From Diaporthe sp. PMI_573 (taxonomy: Eukaryota; Ascomycota; Sordariomycetes; Diaporthales; Diaporthaceae): a DNA stretch of 64,000 nt. Every line of letters begins with the position of its first letter. Within the stretch, counting starts at the first letter, position 1. Under the pieces are notes generated by a model. The model ran no database searches. It was not told the DNA's origin and saw only the letters and a list, made by a program, of their open reading frames with translations. The DNA lies in contig JAJTUP010000111.1 of NCBI GenBank assembly GCA_021399435.1, positions 62,001 through 126,000 of the forward strand. The letters are read 5' to 3'. Positions 22,565-35,040 of the stretch are shown piece by piece. A program made the position numbers and the translations under genes.

Positions 22565-25411
22565 GATGAATTAGGCTAAAGGGAGACGAAGAGTTACAAC
22601 AGGCTTGCGATCTCACGCCGATTCGAGGCAATAAGAAGAGGATGGAAGGATGAGTAGGAACGAGCATAGGCGTCAGCCACTACTACGGGGCAGCAGGAGA
22701 ATTTATAATGACTTGAAATAGCCCGGTCAATCTCTTCCCCGATCTCGGAAGAATTTGTAAGCTGACTAGAGCGCAATTGGTACGAGCAGAAAGGTCGGTA
22801 ACGGCGGTTCTGCTCGGTTCCATGCCAACAAACTGGGAGTGTCTCTTTGTGGCCCACACTGTCTTGATCCTTCCAAGGTTGTGAAGCTGGGGAGGCCTCG
22901 TCTGCTCAGTAAGTTGCCCTGGAGAGCATTTGTAGCCCAATATGCACCCATATGGGCCTCATTCTGTCTTATTTTGTAGCTAAAATGTACTTGGTTCTGC
23001 TCCCTCCAAAGAAATGCACACAGACGGAAATAAGTAACAGCAGCAACTGATCAGTGAACACAAAGTTCATCAGAGAGCAACCTGCTAACACTTTTCCCTA
23101 CATATATTGGATGCTCGTTTACATGCATGTAAAGATGGTATTGGAGCCTGAATAAGGAGTGTGCGGAGGCAATTCTCTCACCACTTAGGTGCTGTACTCT
23201 CACCGCCTAGGTACCTAGGTATTTAGGTGCTGTACTCTCACTACCTAGGTACCTAGGTATTTAGGTGCTGCTGTCTTTTGGGCGACTGGAGGACCACCTT
23301 CCAGTTTTATCGTACTACGGTTGGAGCTACCTGATGTATGTGGGTGTGACAAATATTCTCGGTGGAAGGTGGGCCCAGGCAGCAGACGTAGTGACCATGC
23401 TCCTTCCCTGCTACAATGAAGATTGAGCACCTTGGTGGGCAGTGCCTTGGTAGTTCCCTTGACTGCAGGATGCCTGATTGTTTCTCCCGGGTCGCGTAAG
23501 TTGCAACCACAAAGTCGACAGCGATCCTCCTCATTCATCCTCCCAATCTATTTCACACAGTCATCCTTTGCAGTCTTCCTCCACGATACACCACCGTTTC
23601 TGACCATTGTCCAATCATCTGTGTCTCTATCTTTCAATCTTCTCTTCTCGCTCATCGTCAAACCTCAGCCACTTTCCATACAACGGCTGCTCTGGAGTCC
23701 TCGAAAACCCAACCTCTGTGCCTCAAGCAACTCCCATGCCGGCACAATCTCTCGGGATTCACACTATCCGCTCGACTTCGGCCTGCAGCTAGCCCAGCTC
23801 TGCCATCTTCGCCAAGCAGGTTATCACTCGCACCTGTCCTGCTCCAATTTGCCGGCCTTACGACCTGCCGGAAATCGAGATTGGACGCCGAGCAAACTAA
23901 CTACTCACCTTGTCCAGTCTTCAGTCTCGTCCGTCGACTCCCGTCCTTCTTCCGTCGTCCGTCGTTCACCGTCCACCGCTCGTCTCCCGTCGCTCGCCCT
24001 CCGCCTTCTTCTCTTCTCACTTTGATTCTCTGCCTTGATCCTCACACAGGCCTTTTCTACTCTGCTCCAGTTGTGGCACACTCCGGAGAGCTCTGGTACA
24101 TTTTCTTCTGTTCCCAAGGTGGGGAATGAATGGTTCTTTCATACCGTGCGGCTGACCACCCCATCTGTCAGATCTCGGACCAAAACAACTCTTCAAGAAA
24201 CCCCAACCTTGGAATATCTACATTCTCGGCCGCGAACCTCTGGGTTTACATTTTGTCATCACTCGGGACCGCGTCAATTTCAAGCGTCAACATCACACAA
24301 GCAGCACACAAAAGAGACTTCGCTGCACACCAACCCTGCCTGCCGTCATCCACCATGTCTCAAAGGCTCTTGCTTGCCCTCTCCCTTCCGCCGTCGACAT
24401 CGCCAGTCCCCAGCCTAATCGCCCGCTCGGTCTCAGCAACCATATCTGTCATGGTCTCGTACGTCCGAGTCGTGGTGCAGCTCCTCCCTGCGCAGGCCGC
24501 CAACATCGTCGCTGAACACACGCCTGTCGTATTGCTGCACTCCACCACGAACTTAGCGACCGGTCAAGTGCCTCGTCCCGATTCCGCCTCGGGACTGTAA
24601 TGTCGTTGCACAACACGCAACAGGCTATCTGAAGACCATCAATCTTGCCAATGAGACTTTGAGTGGAACAGGTATGTCTCCAGCATACTGCTCTTTCGTG
24701 GCCTCCCGGTAGACCTCTTTTCCCCAACCCCTTTACTGACTTTGCGAGCAGTCTGACAAACACACCGACACCGATTTAAATAGCTTCTAGATAGGTTCAT
24801 AGATCACGGTAGTTTCGGATGGAACCCGCCGGCCTCTGTACATAGCACCTTTTTCTATTTAGTTACAACAATCAGAATACTGCAGCTAGGCCTTCATGCG
24901 TGAGTGTCAAGATCCCCATCCGCCGACAAAAATGATGGGCCCAGGCCCAGATTCAGACGTTCCATTCCGACCAGCTTGCTCCCGATATTCTTCATCAAGA
25001 CGTCGTGGAGCTGCTTCGATTGAATAGTGAACTTGCCCCCAGGGTCCCCTGAAAGATTTTCAGTATCCTAGGCACTGATCGCTGTAGACAAGAGGAAATC
25101 ACTAGACGAGCGCTGCTTCTGATCGTCACCAAAGGAGCACAGCTTCTCCGGGGTGAGCTCAGCATCTGGATCCGTGCAGGCGACACCTGGGACCTTCCTA
25201 AAAACAAGGATGGCCTGCCACTTCCCAGTTTCCTGCTGAAACTGGCCGTATCACAGCGAGTGTTTTCGGCCATGGTGAGCACCCGCGAGGGCCTAAGGCG
25301 TTGAGCCAGCCGCACCTTCCCCAGTGAACACAGCAAGAGCGCCAGTTCCCGGGGGAAGGAGCAAGTTGAGAGACAGTCAACAAACCATTTACCCAGCGAT
25401 TCGAGCCCCCC
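22565..25411. other. Mostly intergenic; low-complexity frames only
   Basis: The strand-overlapping frames at 23423-24600 are serine/proline- and threonine-rich readings of CT-rich DNA (for example about 23930-24010). They are not convincing genes, although plus 24130-24600 (156 codons) could not be excluded. A short tandem repeat at 23185-23270 is listed separately. No RNA gene is seen. Confidence 0.4.
23185..23270. repeat. 38-bp tandem repeat, 2.3 copies
   Basis: The unit beginning TTAGGTGCTGTACTCTCAC recurs at 23185, 23223 and (partly) 23261. The two full units differ at two bases (CG/TA). Each unit contains the palindromic CCTAGGTACCTAGG. Confidence 0.85.
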
Positions 25412-25830
25412 ATGGTTCTCCCTTTTGTTTGGAATGCTCGGGCGACAGCGACGACAGCGACGACGACGACAGCGACGACGACGAAGACGACGACGACGAC
25501 GACGAGGAAGAAGACGAAGAAGAAGGACAAGGACAAGGAGAGGAAGAAGATGGAGATCAAGGATTTCCTGAGCCCGGCGGCGACGATTTTCGTCGTGCCG
25601 TTGACGGAGTGGCGGGCCCGTGCTGCCGCGCTGCGCGCCGGCGGCGCCGGTCTGCGTGCGTGGGTGGGCGCCCTCGAGCTCCCACCGGCGGTGGGCCAGT
25701 ATGTTCCGCGGCCGGTGAGCCGGGCTGTTGCCTGGGCTGCCTGCGTCCTGGGGCTGCCGACCCGGGAGCAGCAGGAGGAGGAGGAGAGGAGGGAGAGGGA
25801 GAGGGAGAGGGAGGAGAGAGATGGGGAGGA

Positions 25831-25867
<37 letters not shown>

Positions 25868-26155
25868 GAGAGAGAAAGAGAGAGAGAGAGAGAGGAGAGG
25901 GAGGAGCACCAGCGGCGGCTGGAAGCTGTGGTGGCGGCGGCGGTGAGGGCCGGGGTGGAGGGGGCGGATGGTTCGGCGGTCGGTTCGGCGGTTGGTGCCG
26001 CGGTGGAGTCGGGGGTGCGGGCGGCGGTGGCCGCGATGAAGGAGGAGAAGGAGGAGGAGGTCGAAGACCTCAAGAAGAGGGTCGAGGAGCTGGAGGGCCT
26101 GGCGGCCAGGCTGCGGGCCACCGGGGAGGAGGTCTGGGTGGATGAGGAGGAGTAG
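25412..26155 (+). CDS. Hypothetical coiled-coil protein
   Basis: A frame of up to 247 codons. The first 46 codons are translated from a CGA/ACG trinucleotide run and are Thr- and Lys-rich, so the true start may be the internal ATG at 25550 (MEIKDFLSP). The middle (about 25600-25770) is a compact Ala/Trp-containing region. Residues from about 25770 to 25905 are an almost pure Glu/Arg stretch encoded by a GAGA tract, and the C-terminus (about 26035-26150) is a heptad-like coiled coil (DLKKRVEELEGLAARL). No known domain was recognised. The opposite strand also carries an open frame, which is a composition artefact. Confidence 0.5.
25773..25904 (+). repeat. Near-pure purine (GA)n tract within coding frame
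   Basis: About 130 bp of G and A are interrupted by only two T residues. The tract is mostly GAGAGA and GGAGGA and encodes the Glu/Arg-rich stretch of the coiled-coil protein. Length variation here would stay in frame only in steps of three. Confidence 0.9.
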
Positions 26156-27294
26156 ACGGAGGAGTATGTCTCGTTTCCTTTGTCTTTCCTTTGTTTTTGT
26201 TTTTGTTTTTGTTTTTCTTTTTCTTTTCTTTTTTGAGCCCCCCTCCCTTTTTCTTTTTATACTGGAGTATATTTAGGGGGCAATTCCTCCCACCCGGTTG
26301 ACACCGGTTCACACTCGTTTACGGTAAGCTCATTTCTCTACAGTCCTGGCCGGCATATCGCCCCCATTCCCTCTCCACTGATGCTCACCGGCGTCAAATG
26401 AGATGGATCTTCAAGTTGAGCTTGGATACCTTGTCTCGTTCATTTCTCTCTTTTTTCCCATCTCCCCTTTACACCTCTCACTTATATCATGCCAGCATAC
26501 ACTGATGTTCTCAACTTTTGTTCCTCTCTTCCATTTTATATTTGCCGGAGTCTGTTTGTGTCTTTTCCGCCGGGGATCGGTGCGGCACAAGTGTAACACC
26601 TGCCCAGAATTCATCCACCCAAATCCAAGGGGCGAGACAGGCCCGGCATCATTCGCTAGAAGTGTTTCGCGGTTTCTTTTATAATGATTGCAGACACCGG
26701 CGCGATTCAACATACCCGGACCTAATAAGTCTTGACCAAGCATAGTGCGAGGCACTTGTACAGCCTTGGAATACACAGCCCATCTCCCTTCATGATCATA
26801 TCTCAACACTGTCGGCCATTCCAGATAAACGAAATCAAATGCACCAGGACCCAAGACTGCGACCACCCTAGGAAACCTAGGGAGGCAATGGTCTTTTAGC
26901 AGAAACTCAAGCGCCGTATACCAGAATCATTGAATCGAACCAGAATCATTCTGTGAATACTACTCCTACAGGTGTGTGGCCCTTGATTTCAAGTTGTGAT
27001 ATTAAAGGTGTCGACGCCGCCATTTGTCACTCCACACTATTTAAAATGTACTGGTCAATTAGACTCTGTTGACTTTCATAATCTGACTCAGAGTCATCAT
27101 CCAAGCCGCTTGTCGGAGGAGGGACTACCAGTATGGCTCATTTTCTTTTGCCTTCGCAAATATGTAACTCTTTCGTTCCAACTACAGATTAGAAAAGCTG
27201 GCTTCTGATTCTGAGTGCTCTCTCTGCCAAAAACTTTCGGCAATATCAGTTTAGCGTGCTCCGCTACGTAAGTGTTTTACTCTCCCCTCCCCTC
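26156..27294. other. Intergenic, nothing recognised
   Basis: Begins with a T-rich 3' flank containing GTTTTT repeats (about 26190-26220). No frame above about 150 codons. No RNA gene or mobile-element motif is seen. Confidence 0.5.
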
Positions 27295-28044
27295 TCATCG
27301 CCGTCGATTCTGCTCCCCCAGCCTCCATACCCATGAACGCAACCAATACGGCCCTGTCAAGGTCTCCACTCTGGGTCTTGAAAAGCCTAGTAATGTCTGA
27401 AACATTCTAAACACAGCTTCTGCTACATGTAACGCCCAAGATCCAACATTACGTAGGTAGGTAGCCTCTTGTTCTTCCTTGACGAGCTTAGCTTCCGCTG
27501 CCGCTAACCGAGCCGACATACTCTCAATGATCTCATTCTTTTGCTTTATGATCTTGTCTCTGCGCTTTATCATCCTGTCCCTGGCGTCTACCTTCTTGCG
27601 CAGGTTAATCATAGCCTGCCATGGTATACCACTAGTCCCATTCTTCGACTGTGTCGTCTCCCGTTGTCCCTCCGTAGTTTCGTGTCGCCGGGGCGTGTCC
27701 TCCGGTTGTGTAATCGGCTCGGTGGTCCTGACGTGGGTTCCGGGTTCCGCCGATGCACTGACGGAGTCCGAACTCAGCCTTGCTGCAATCTGTCGTCGGA
27801 TCTCACGCCCTAGGGCGGAGTAGTCCCCGTCTTGGGCCATGAGCGCTATGGAGCGAGCCGCTGGGAGAGACGTGGTTTGAGAAGAGTCGCCATTTGGGTG
27901 TGATGGCGATCTTGGGGCTGAGGGACCATCCTGTGGGCGGGAAGGTGTCGCCGCGTTCACGGCCTCATGATATGACGGGGGTGGGCCCGTCTCGGTTGGT
28001 TCCCGCCGCCGGGCCTCTTGAAGATAGCTTTGTCTTCCGCTCAT
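27295..28044 (-). CDS. Hypothetical PPxY- and coiled-coil-containing protein
   Basis: Start chosen at ATG 28044-28042 (MSGRQSYLQEARR), because upstream in-frame codons look like 5' leader sequence. The 249-residue product has an N-terminal WW-ligand-like GPPPSYHEAV motif (PPSY), a Ser/Pro/Thr-rich disordered middle, and a basic coiled coil (RKKVDARDRMIKRRDKIIKQKNEII, quoted from a longer run, about 27500-27620). It ends in a Trp-rich tail without a clear membrane anchor. A PPxY motif suggests binding to a WW-domain protein such as an Rsp5-type ligase adaptor, but this is inference. It is not recognised as part of a transposon. Confidence 0.5.
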   Translation of the reverse strand: MSGRQSYLQEARRREPTETGPPPSYHEAVNAATPSRPQDGPSAPRSPSHPNGDSSQTTSLPAARSIALMAQDGDYSALGREIRRQIAARLSSDSVSASAEPGTHVRTTEPITQPEDTPRRHETTEGQRETTQSKNGTSGIPWQAMINLRKKVDARDRMIKRRDKIIKQKNEIIESMSARLAAAEAKLVKEEQEATYLRNVGSWALHVAEAVFRMFQTLLGFSRPRVETLTGPYWLRSWVWRLGEQNRRR

Positions 28045-31000
28045 TGTAGCTGTTATTTTGCCTTGCGAATGGTATAGGCAAATTTGTGCCACGGGGTGAA
28101 TTGTGTTGTATTGGTCTTCTTGGTAATCGTGATGGGGCGAGTGTTTGTTCTTGGATGGTCTCGAGGGAAAACGTTGTGTGCTTGGTGTTGCAGATTGTTG
28201 TTTGTTCGTTGCGGAGATAAATTTGCTGGTTGCACGACGAGTTCTGGTCAAGGAATTTATCACGAATCCGAGCGGGGCATATCGAATAAAGAAAGTTGAG
28301 TGGTTTTCTGACTATAGATAGTGGGCGTACGGCGCTCTTATTTATATGCAACGGAGCACCACAATAGTGGAGCCGCGAGCTCGTGACAGAATGCGAAGGC
28401 CTAAGTCGCATGAGCTAGATATCAACTACATAACTAGTACGTGACGGTATCAATCTAGGGATGGCTTCAGCCTTGATGGATTGACAGCTTGTCAACAGCG
28501 GTACGTCGAATGGACACGGTCCAACGCTTAGACTTTTAGTGTAAGACAGTGTGCTTTTTACACACCACTGAGTCATAGAACAGGTAACAGTCACTATATC
28601 ACACATGGTCAAATGACCATAATTGCTTACAACTCTTGTCCGCTGGGATAATTATAATAGTCTATGGAGAGAGAGGATTATAAGCAAGATGGTTTTAGGT
28701 ACAGAATAAAGCCATTACAAGATGGTACTAGATTTGAGGCTGATGTGGCCGGACGAAAATGGAAGCAACATCGGTAAGCGGCGAGGAGAGACGTGACTGA
28801 ACGTAGGCAAGAGGACCAGCCTGGGACTAATAAAAGTTTCTGGGTCTTGGGATTTAGGCTAGAAACATAGCTTTAGGACCTTGTGGCCAAACACCATTCA
28901 GCGTCGTAGCAGCCCCAGGGAAAGCAGCAAGGCACATACGCAAGTAAATCTGCTACCTTAGACTATAGTTATATAGACAAGAGGGTATGGGCTACTTTGT
29001 TTAGACCATTAAAGGTAGAATACTGTTTCTTGGCCGATGTATTGCCTTAGTAAAATACCACTAAAATACAATGGATCAGAAACCATAGCCCGGAGAACCT
29101 AAGGCACGAAGGAATCAGAATGGAAGTCATGTAATGGGAGAACACGAGATGAGCGGAGACGCTGCCTCACTTGCGCAAATAGTTGGGATTGATGACATCA
29201 AGGACTCGCCTCACAAATCGTTTTGGATAGCATGTTAAAAATTGGTTACGTTTTGCTAGACAAAATGCTTAGTGACAAGAACAACTACGGAAATAATGCC
29301 GACAAGCCGGCAATCTTAGTATGTCATCTCGCCAGCATCAGTAATGTTTGTAGGGCACTCGCGACTACCCTCCCCAACCCCCAACAGGCTTCCATGATTA
29401 GCAGTCATCTGAATGTCATGTTCTCAAATGCGATAGGCCGGAGCCTCTGGTTCCCGCACATGTTCGTATGGCGTCTTCTTTAAAGGCTTGCGAGAAGGAA
29501 TCGTCAACCTTCTGGACAAGTTTCTTCAGCAAAGCAATTGCGTCTGCCGGCGAAGGAAACTTGGCACTACTTAGCGGGGGCGCTCAACATCGGCTCTATT
29601 CGCCGCCGATCGCGCATGTTCCCAACATGCTGTGTAACAGAACGCTAAAGCAGAGACAAATTACGTGAGCACTTATTGTGCCACTGTCATCATTCTTGTG
29701 GCACGTAAGCCCGCGAAGTTCAAGGAGAGAGACACAGGTGGGCAAGGATTTCGTTGGCCACTGCACAGTCAAGGGAAACTATGCAGTGTCACCAGCCATT
29801 AGTAATAAACCAGCCAGGCAGGAGCCCCATTAGACTTGAATAGATCAGCGACAGCGTCGCAGCACATTATTGTTTTCTCACCAGACCATCAGGGTTTGTT
29901 TCAATGTCGGCTTTGAGTTGACTGAGGCAATTACGTTTATTTCGGGATGCACACCTCGACGTCTTCACTGACTGCTACTAACGGGCTATTCAACACCCTG
30001 ATCCGTTCATTTCTTCTATGTCAGATCCGTTCTCCGAAGTCTTTGCATACCAATGCACTCTACCCGTCAAACTTAACGGATTTTATGATCTGTTTTTGTT
30101 TTTTTAAAAAAAAAATTGTGTTGCGACTTTGTCTTCCGGCGCCGTAACACCTACCGATTTGGAACACCGCTCCAAACCAGTCACACTCGCATGAGGCGTC
30201 ACTGTGTTCTCAGCTTCCCTTGGACATCCGACCGAAGCTGAGGTCTATGTTGCTACATGGGATTAGCCGAGCATGGAAGCACAGCGACCCTGGGTAAAGG
30301 GCGCAAATGCATCCGAGTCTGTACATGTGGCGTCCCGAAGCTTTGCATGTTGCTGGTGGCCTAGGTATGCGGGCAGTCGTTGAACGCCGGCGAAGAAATA
30401 TCAGTCCATCTGTGCATTATACATGCACGGGTCGGGTGACACGGCACCAGGCCGTATCGGCAATCTCGACGCGCTGTGAGGATGCATTGGAACGGAGTCC
30501 AGCCCGGTATCTTTCAGCCACGTAGTGCAAACGGTTTCATTTCGAGTGAACGACGTGTGACAACTCAGCTGCAATTTAATATAACTGGTAGGCACGGGAA
30601 ATACCGCCCCCATACAGCCTGAAATAGAGCCAATGGAGATGTGCAGACTGTTGCATCATGCCTAGGTGCAGCTGATCGTGCATCAATATTTCGTACACCT
30701 CCCAAGTAATGATACATATTCAGCGCTTCGCTTTATGTATCATGTAAGATCTACTAAGACGGCCTGGCCACATACCTGGTCAGTCTTGATGACACGTTGA
30801 CAGCCCCCGCAGCGCCAACACTACAAATGAACTCATAGAGTAGTTCCGTACTCTTGATAGCTGTGATTCATTTTCAAATGGAGGTATTTCGTAAGGATAA
30901 ACTTTCCACTTATAAGACAACACCTTGCGAACTCTATTCTGCGCGTAAAAACCGAGAACCACACTTACACTCCAAGACTTCGTTGCTCCCCCGTCAAAAG

Positions 31001-31747
31001 TGTGCTGGCTTGTGACAGTCTGGTTTTATCAACTTCAGCTCCGCCACGAAGCGTGAGACCTATTCAATTGAAAAGAAAAGCCAATGCAAGCCAGTTCTCG
31101 GAGTCTTCAATGTTGTACATGATCACTTGCAGACACCACCAAGCAGTAGCTACCACACTCGGAGCGCCTTTCGGGGTTGCTTTCGGTGAATCTGGACTCA
31201 GCTCCCTCATCAGGCTCGGCAAAGCCGAAGAAGACTCTGAGAAATCTCGGCATTTGCGACTGAAATTGGTCATATTCCATCCCTGGCACCCTAAAGGTGG
31301 TGCCGTGCTGGCGAAGGGCCGTTCTAGAACTGGATCAGATCATCCACAGGATAAGAAAGAAAGGACTTTGTGGCCTGTTCAGGTGACATCCTGTGTGACT
31401 CTGGTTGGTAGCCGACCCTCCATCCAAGCTGCAACTTTCACACCGGTCAGTACACCAAGCGTCCGACCCATTCCGCCACTTATACGCGGCGCAATGTAGC
31501 CGCACAAGACAAGGTGTTAACTCCCATGTCTGGGACCAGCACAAGACCGTTGAGCGCCAAATCGATTCCAGTCGGGAGACTCAGCGAAAGCTCAGATTTT
31601 ACTCTTACAAATCTGTTATGACATCCCACAGCATTCTCTCCCTGTTGAGCCTAATAGCAAAATAAGTCGAAGGAGGATTGCCATTATTCTTTTACTTATA
31701 TTTTGAAGTCGAAGTGCTGCTGAAGCATATTCTAGCTATTATCGATA
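28045..31747. other. 3.7 kb without a supported gene
   Basis: Only short frames. The minus strand near 29560-29460 gives a coding-like stretch (DAIALLKKLVQKVDDSFSQAF) that ends quickly and may be a relic. Plus 31002-31499 (165 codons) lacks any recognisable feature and is regarded as chance. A T8/A9 homopolymer junction lies at about 30100-30115. Confidence 0.4.
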
Positions 31748-32733
31748 ATGGAACCCACATTATCAAGAGACCCTATACCCCTTAGCCCAGGTTTTGCATC
31801 TTCACCGGAGACTATTCACACATCCACAAGCATCCACGACTCAGTTAATGGCCAACCAATGTCTCACAGGGATGTCGACCAATCCAGAAACAATCGACGA
31901 ATAGATCCTCGGCGCCCCGGTTCAAGCATTCGAAAAAGACCACGAAGTCTTTATCGACCAGGTGGAATGATGAGCAGGTGCAATTCTACTGCATCACTCC
32001 CGAGCCCAATTGCCTGCGACGGTGACAACCGACCAATCTCGAAGCTTTTGGGCTCCCTCATCGAGGTCTGGTCCGGGCTTCTAAACCAAGAGACATGGGC
32101 CCTGAGCTTTGGTCCTCGCCTTCTCACGCCTTCTACGCCAAGTGACCACTCGACTCCAGAGGAACTCAATCCCACCCTTCCTGATTACCAGCAGAAATGC
32201 TGGGAACTGGCTAGGTGTCAACTCGGCGACGAACGTGATCGATTTTACTTATGGAAGTCTACTTTCGACGATCACGACTTAGATGAACTACTGAAAACTG
32301 GGTTGAGCCTCTGCAATATTCTAGGCATGTCGATCTTGAAAGCATTCTTCAGAATCGCTGACTCCTTGTATGCTGCGATTGGTATGTAAAGCACAAGCCA
32401 TCATCACGTATTGGTGGTCTCGCTATAGACTGGCATGACTAAGAAACATGTGGTACAGACACCTCACGATCGCCAGAGAGTGCACAAAGGCTAAATCAGG
32501 CTTTGCAGGAAGCACGAGAGATTCTGAGTCTCAGTCAAGATGACAGCATCTGCGGAGCCGACATTACCACTGTGGTGACCGGTGACATGGACGCAGATGG
32601 ACAACAGAATCTGCTGCATAACTTGCGACACGAGATTTCCAGGCTGTCGAGACTCAGATTTCAGATCAGTCTTGCCCTTTCTGAAGTGGAAAATGATGTT
32701 GGTTTCCAGAGCCCTCCTGAGCTCAAGTGTTGA
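31748..32733 (+). CDS. Fungal protein with AcuF-like/incompatibility-type N-terminal helical domain
   Basis: Exons 31748-32381 and 32459-32733 encode 302 residues. The 77-nt intron (GTATGT..ACAG) restores frame across AAI/DTS. A disordered Ser/Arg/Pro-rich N-terminus of about 90 residues is followed by a helical domain with the pattern CWELARCQLGDERDRFYLW...LDELLKTGLSLCNILG. This recalls the L-x-DE-x-RF-x-xW domain found at the N-terminus of many fungal C2H2/AcuF-like and NLR-associated proteins. The C-terminal half is helical (EISRLSRLRFQISLALSEV). The zinc fingers that often follow are absent here. It is the first of three such genes in 5.4 kb. The family name is from memory of the pattern only. 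Confidence 0.6.
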
Positions 32734-33421
32734 CAATGTTTCGCCGAACCTGGTACTGATCGTTTCTCTATTTATAGAAATGCCCTCCTAGTCCAATGAC
32801 TCCGATGAGCCCGATGACGCTAGGGACAGAACGGTGATGATGTTTGGAACTCGTGTGAATCTTTCAGTAATGCTTTGTTACCTAAATTAATGTTGTTGTT
32901 ACGACACGCTCTGGCATGCAAGGATAGATGGACATGGGTGGAAAGTCAGTGTATCGACTGCTATAAGATATATAGCCTATCAATTTATATACGTCCCATT
33001 ATAACCCTTCCTATGTAGCGAATTTATATGGCATATATTAAGAGGTTGTGTGATTTATAATCTGTAGATGATTAACAAAGGCACGCAAGGTCATATAAGC
33101 GTCTAGATTCGGATGCTCTTTACACGATGCACAACCTTATGTTAACTACACTTCCAGCTTCAATTACTGTGCAGCACTTCATAGTGTTCATGAATGTGGA
33201 CTGGATACAAGGAAATGCTAGCAAGACTTTAGACATTCAAAATTGGATGGAATCACGTGTTGTTTTTAGTTTATTTAGACTTCATTTCCGCATAAAGCTT
33301 GTAAGGAGGGAAAGTTGGGTGTTGGTCATGAGATATGACAACAATACTGAATGAACGAGCGTGTAAGAAACCCTTGGAGCCGAGGAGCGAACTGACAGCT
33401 CTTTTGCTGTTTGCCAATTCG
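32734..33421. other. AT-rich intergenic
   Basis: AT-rich sequence, especially about 32960-33070. The only sizeable frame (33127-33354) has no features. Confidence 0.5.
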
Positions 33422-34214
33422 TTACTCGTTAGCTACAAGTTTCTGGATACTACTAAGAATGCCCGACTTAAGTTGTGATGCAACTTCCGGCGCCGTGAGA
33501 AATTTACCCAATATCTCGATCCTCTTTCTCTTTTCGTTGTCGTCTGTGACCTTGTCAATCTGTTCTGGATCTAGAGTGGTGTTCAACATAAGCGAGCTTC
33601 CTCCCAGTTGAACCTTTTGGATGGTGATCCGGCCGGAACCCTTGTCGGCCTGATGCTCTTTCCTGAGGATGTTCTGCATGTATGCCGTATCCGAGAGCTT
33701 GGTATCACTGACAGATATGACTGTGCCGGCAGGGGAAAGGTCGACGACGATGGCAAGGGTCAAGGTGTTCTTCGACGCGACCAGGTTGTCCCGAAAAGCC
33801 TCGAGCTTCTGCTGATCATCAGGCCCTTTCAGGAAATCATGAAGAAACAGACGGAACCCTTTGCCTTTCTGGGTTTGCTCCTCCTGTTTGGCGACAAGAG
33901 TGTCGAGGTCTTGAGAGATGCGCAGCAGCTCTTCTATGCAAGTAGCTAGGACATCTGTGTGGAGGAAAGGGTTTTCCTCGATCCGTTTGACTATGGCCTT
34001 GGTGCCCGCGACGTCACGGATGACAGTGCCCAAGTGTGCAGAGTATTGCTTCCGGTGCTCCAGGGTTTTCTGAATACGGTCCAGCAGCCAGATAGACTGC
34101 TGAGCGAAGCCCGACACAGCACTGGCTACTCCAAGGGCGACCCCCTGATGGCTGTAATTAGTCTCACGAACACCAAAAGATGGTTGATATAATTGCAGAA
34201 GGCCTCACCGTCAT
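33422..34214 (-). CDS. HeLo-like / STAND-N-terminal-type helical protein
   Basis: The proposed CDS is ATG at 34214-34212 with two codons, then a 64-nt intron (34208-34145, GTGAGG..TCAG), then 34144-33422, giving 242 residues. The start is uncertain because exon 1 is so short. The mature N-terminus GVALGVASAVSGFAQQ is a hydrophobic helix like those opening HeLo, SesA and other fungal death-effector or NLR N-terminal domains. It is followed by helices (TVIRDVAGTKAIVKRI, CIEELLRISQDLDTLV) and the pattern LEAFRDNLVASKNTLTLAI typical of such domains. The last 80 residues include a polar/hydrophobic stretch ITIQKVQLGGSSLMLN. HeLo-type domains can permeabilise membranes during cell-death reactions; that role here is inference. 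It lies head-to-head with the DUF7580-like gene. Confidence 0.55.
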
Positions 34215-35040
34215 TGTAATGTGTAGAAAGACGGATGCGTTTTTGGTGTGGTGTGTTGCGACCTTCTGAGCGCCAACTTGAAGAATTGAAACTACAATAG
34301 ATAGGGCAGTTCCAAAAGCCTGTGGGATATTATCTATCCTAAAAAGACGGACGGTCTCTTTGAAATAGCTAACTTGGCAAAGCTGCCTTCTCAAATCAGT
34401 AGAATGTCTTGGTGTGGTATTACAAGCACAAGACCGGTGTGGGAACCCACGAGGCTCTGAGGCTCAGACATGAGGAGAGAGAGTACACAAGGCAGTTTTC
34501 TGCGAAGGCTAAGGAATCCCGGTAGTTGAGAGGACGCGCCATTGGCGGAAAGAATCCCATTCACCGAAGCCAAGGGCACTAACGCGAGAAGTCACGCAAT
34601 AATGCAACTTGATAAGGCGGGCTGTCCGGGACGCATGGAAGCTGAAATGTGCATGCATCCGATACAGGTCGACGACGCCCGGCTAAAGGAGGAAACCGGT
34701 AATGGTGACACCAGAGACAAGGATACCGAATATATTAGTTACATCGGGGACTTGTCTTGTGTCTCTATACATGTGACGCATGGACGGTTGGTCTCACCTT
34801 TCGGGTGTCACATTGAATAATTCCTTGTTCATTTATTTTCGCCAACATGAACCACCTTGAACAATCCTACTAGTAGTCCTCAAACTCTGCAGCCTGCCTT
34901 CATACCGAGCCAGGTTGTCTCAATTTGAGGTCTTTCTCGTTGCTGCATTGTTTTCGGTCACTGATAATCTCTGTATCTTGACTCAAGCATACAGCCACTG
35001 AATTTGATTTACATTAAGCTCGAAATTACGTCTTCGCGGG
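34215..35040. other. Divergent intergenic region
   Basis: About 830 bp between the starts of the HeLo-like gene and the DUF7580-like gene, so it holds both promoters. A minus-strand hydrophobic open stretch at 34390-34215 lacks an ATG of its own and could be an alternative upstream exon of the HeLo-like gene. No further gene. Confidence 0.4.

Noticed and set aside
23423..24600. Long plus-strand frames (200 and 156 codons)
   Set aside because: Ser/Pro/Thr-rich readings of CT-rich DNA with no motif, with overlapping frames on both strands; not supported as genes.
24995..26121. Two long minus-strand frames opposite the coiled-coil gene
   Set aside because: They are the complements of CGA and GA repeats (Leu/Ser/Val runs), so they are shadows of low-complexity DNA.
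26930..26960. tRNA B-box-like GGTTCGATTC on the minus strand
   Set aside because: No A box and no cloverleaf at the right spacing; the sequence is part of a small CAGAATCATT direct repeat.
31002..31499. 165-codon plus-strand frame
   Set aside because: Composition resembles chance translation, with no domain and no splice support.
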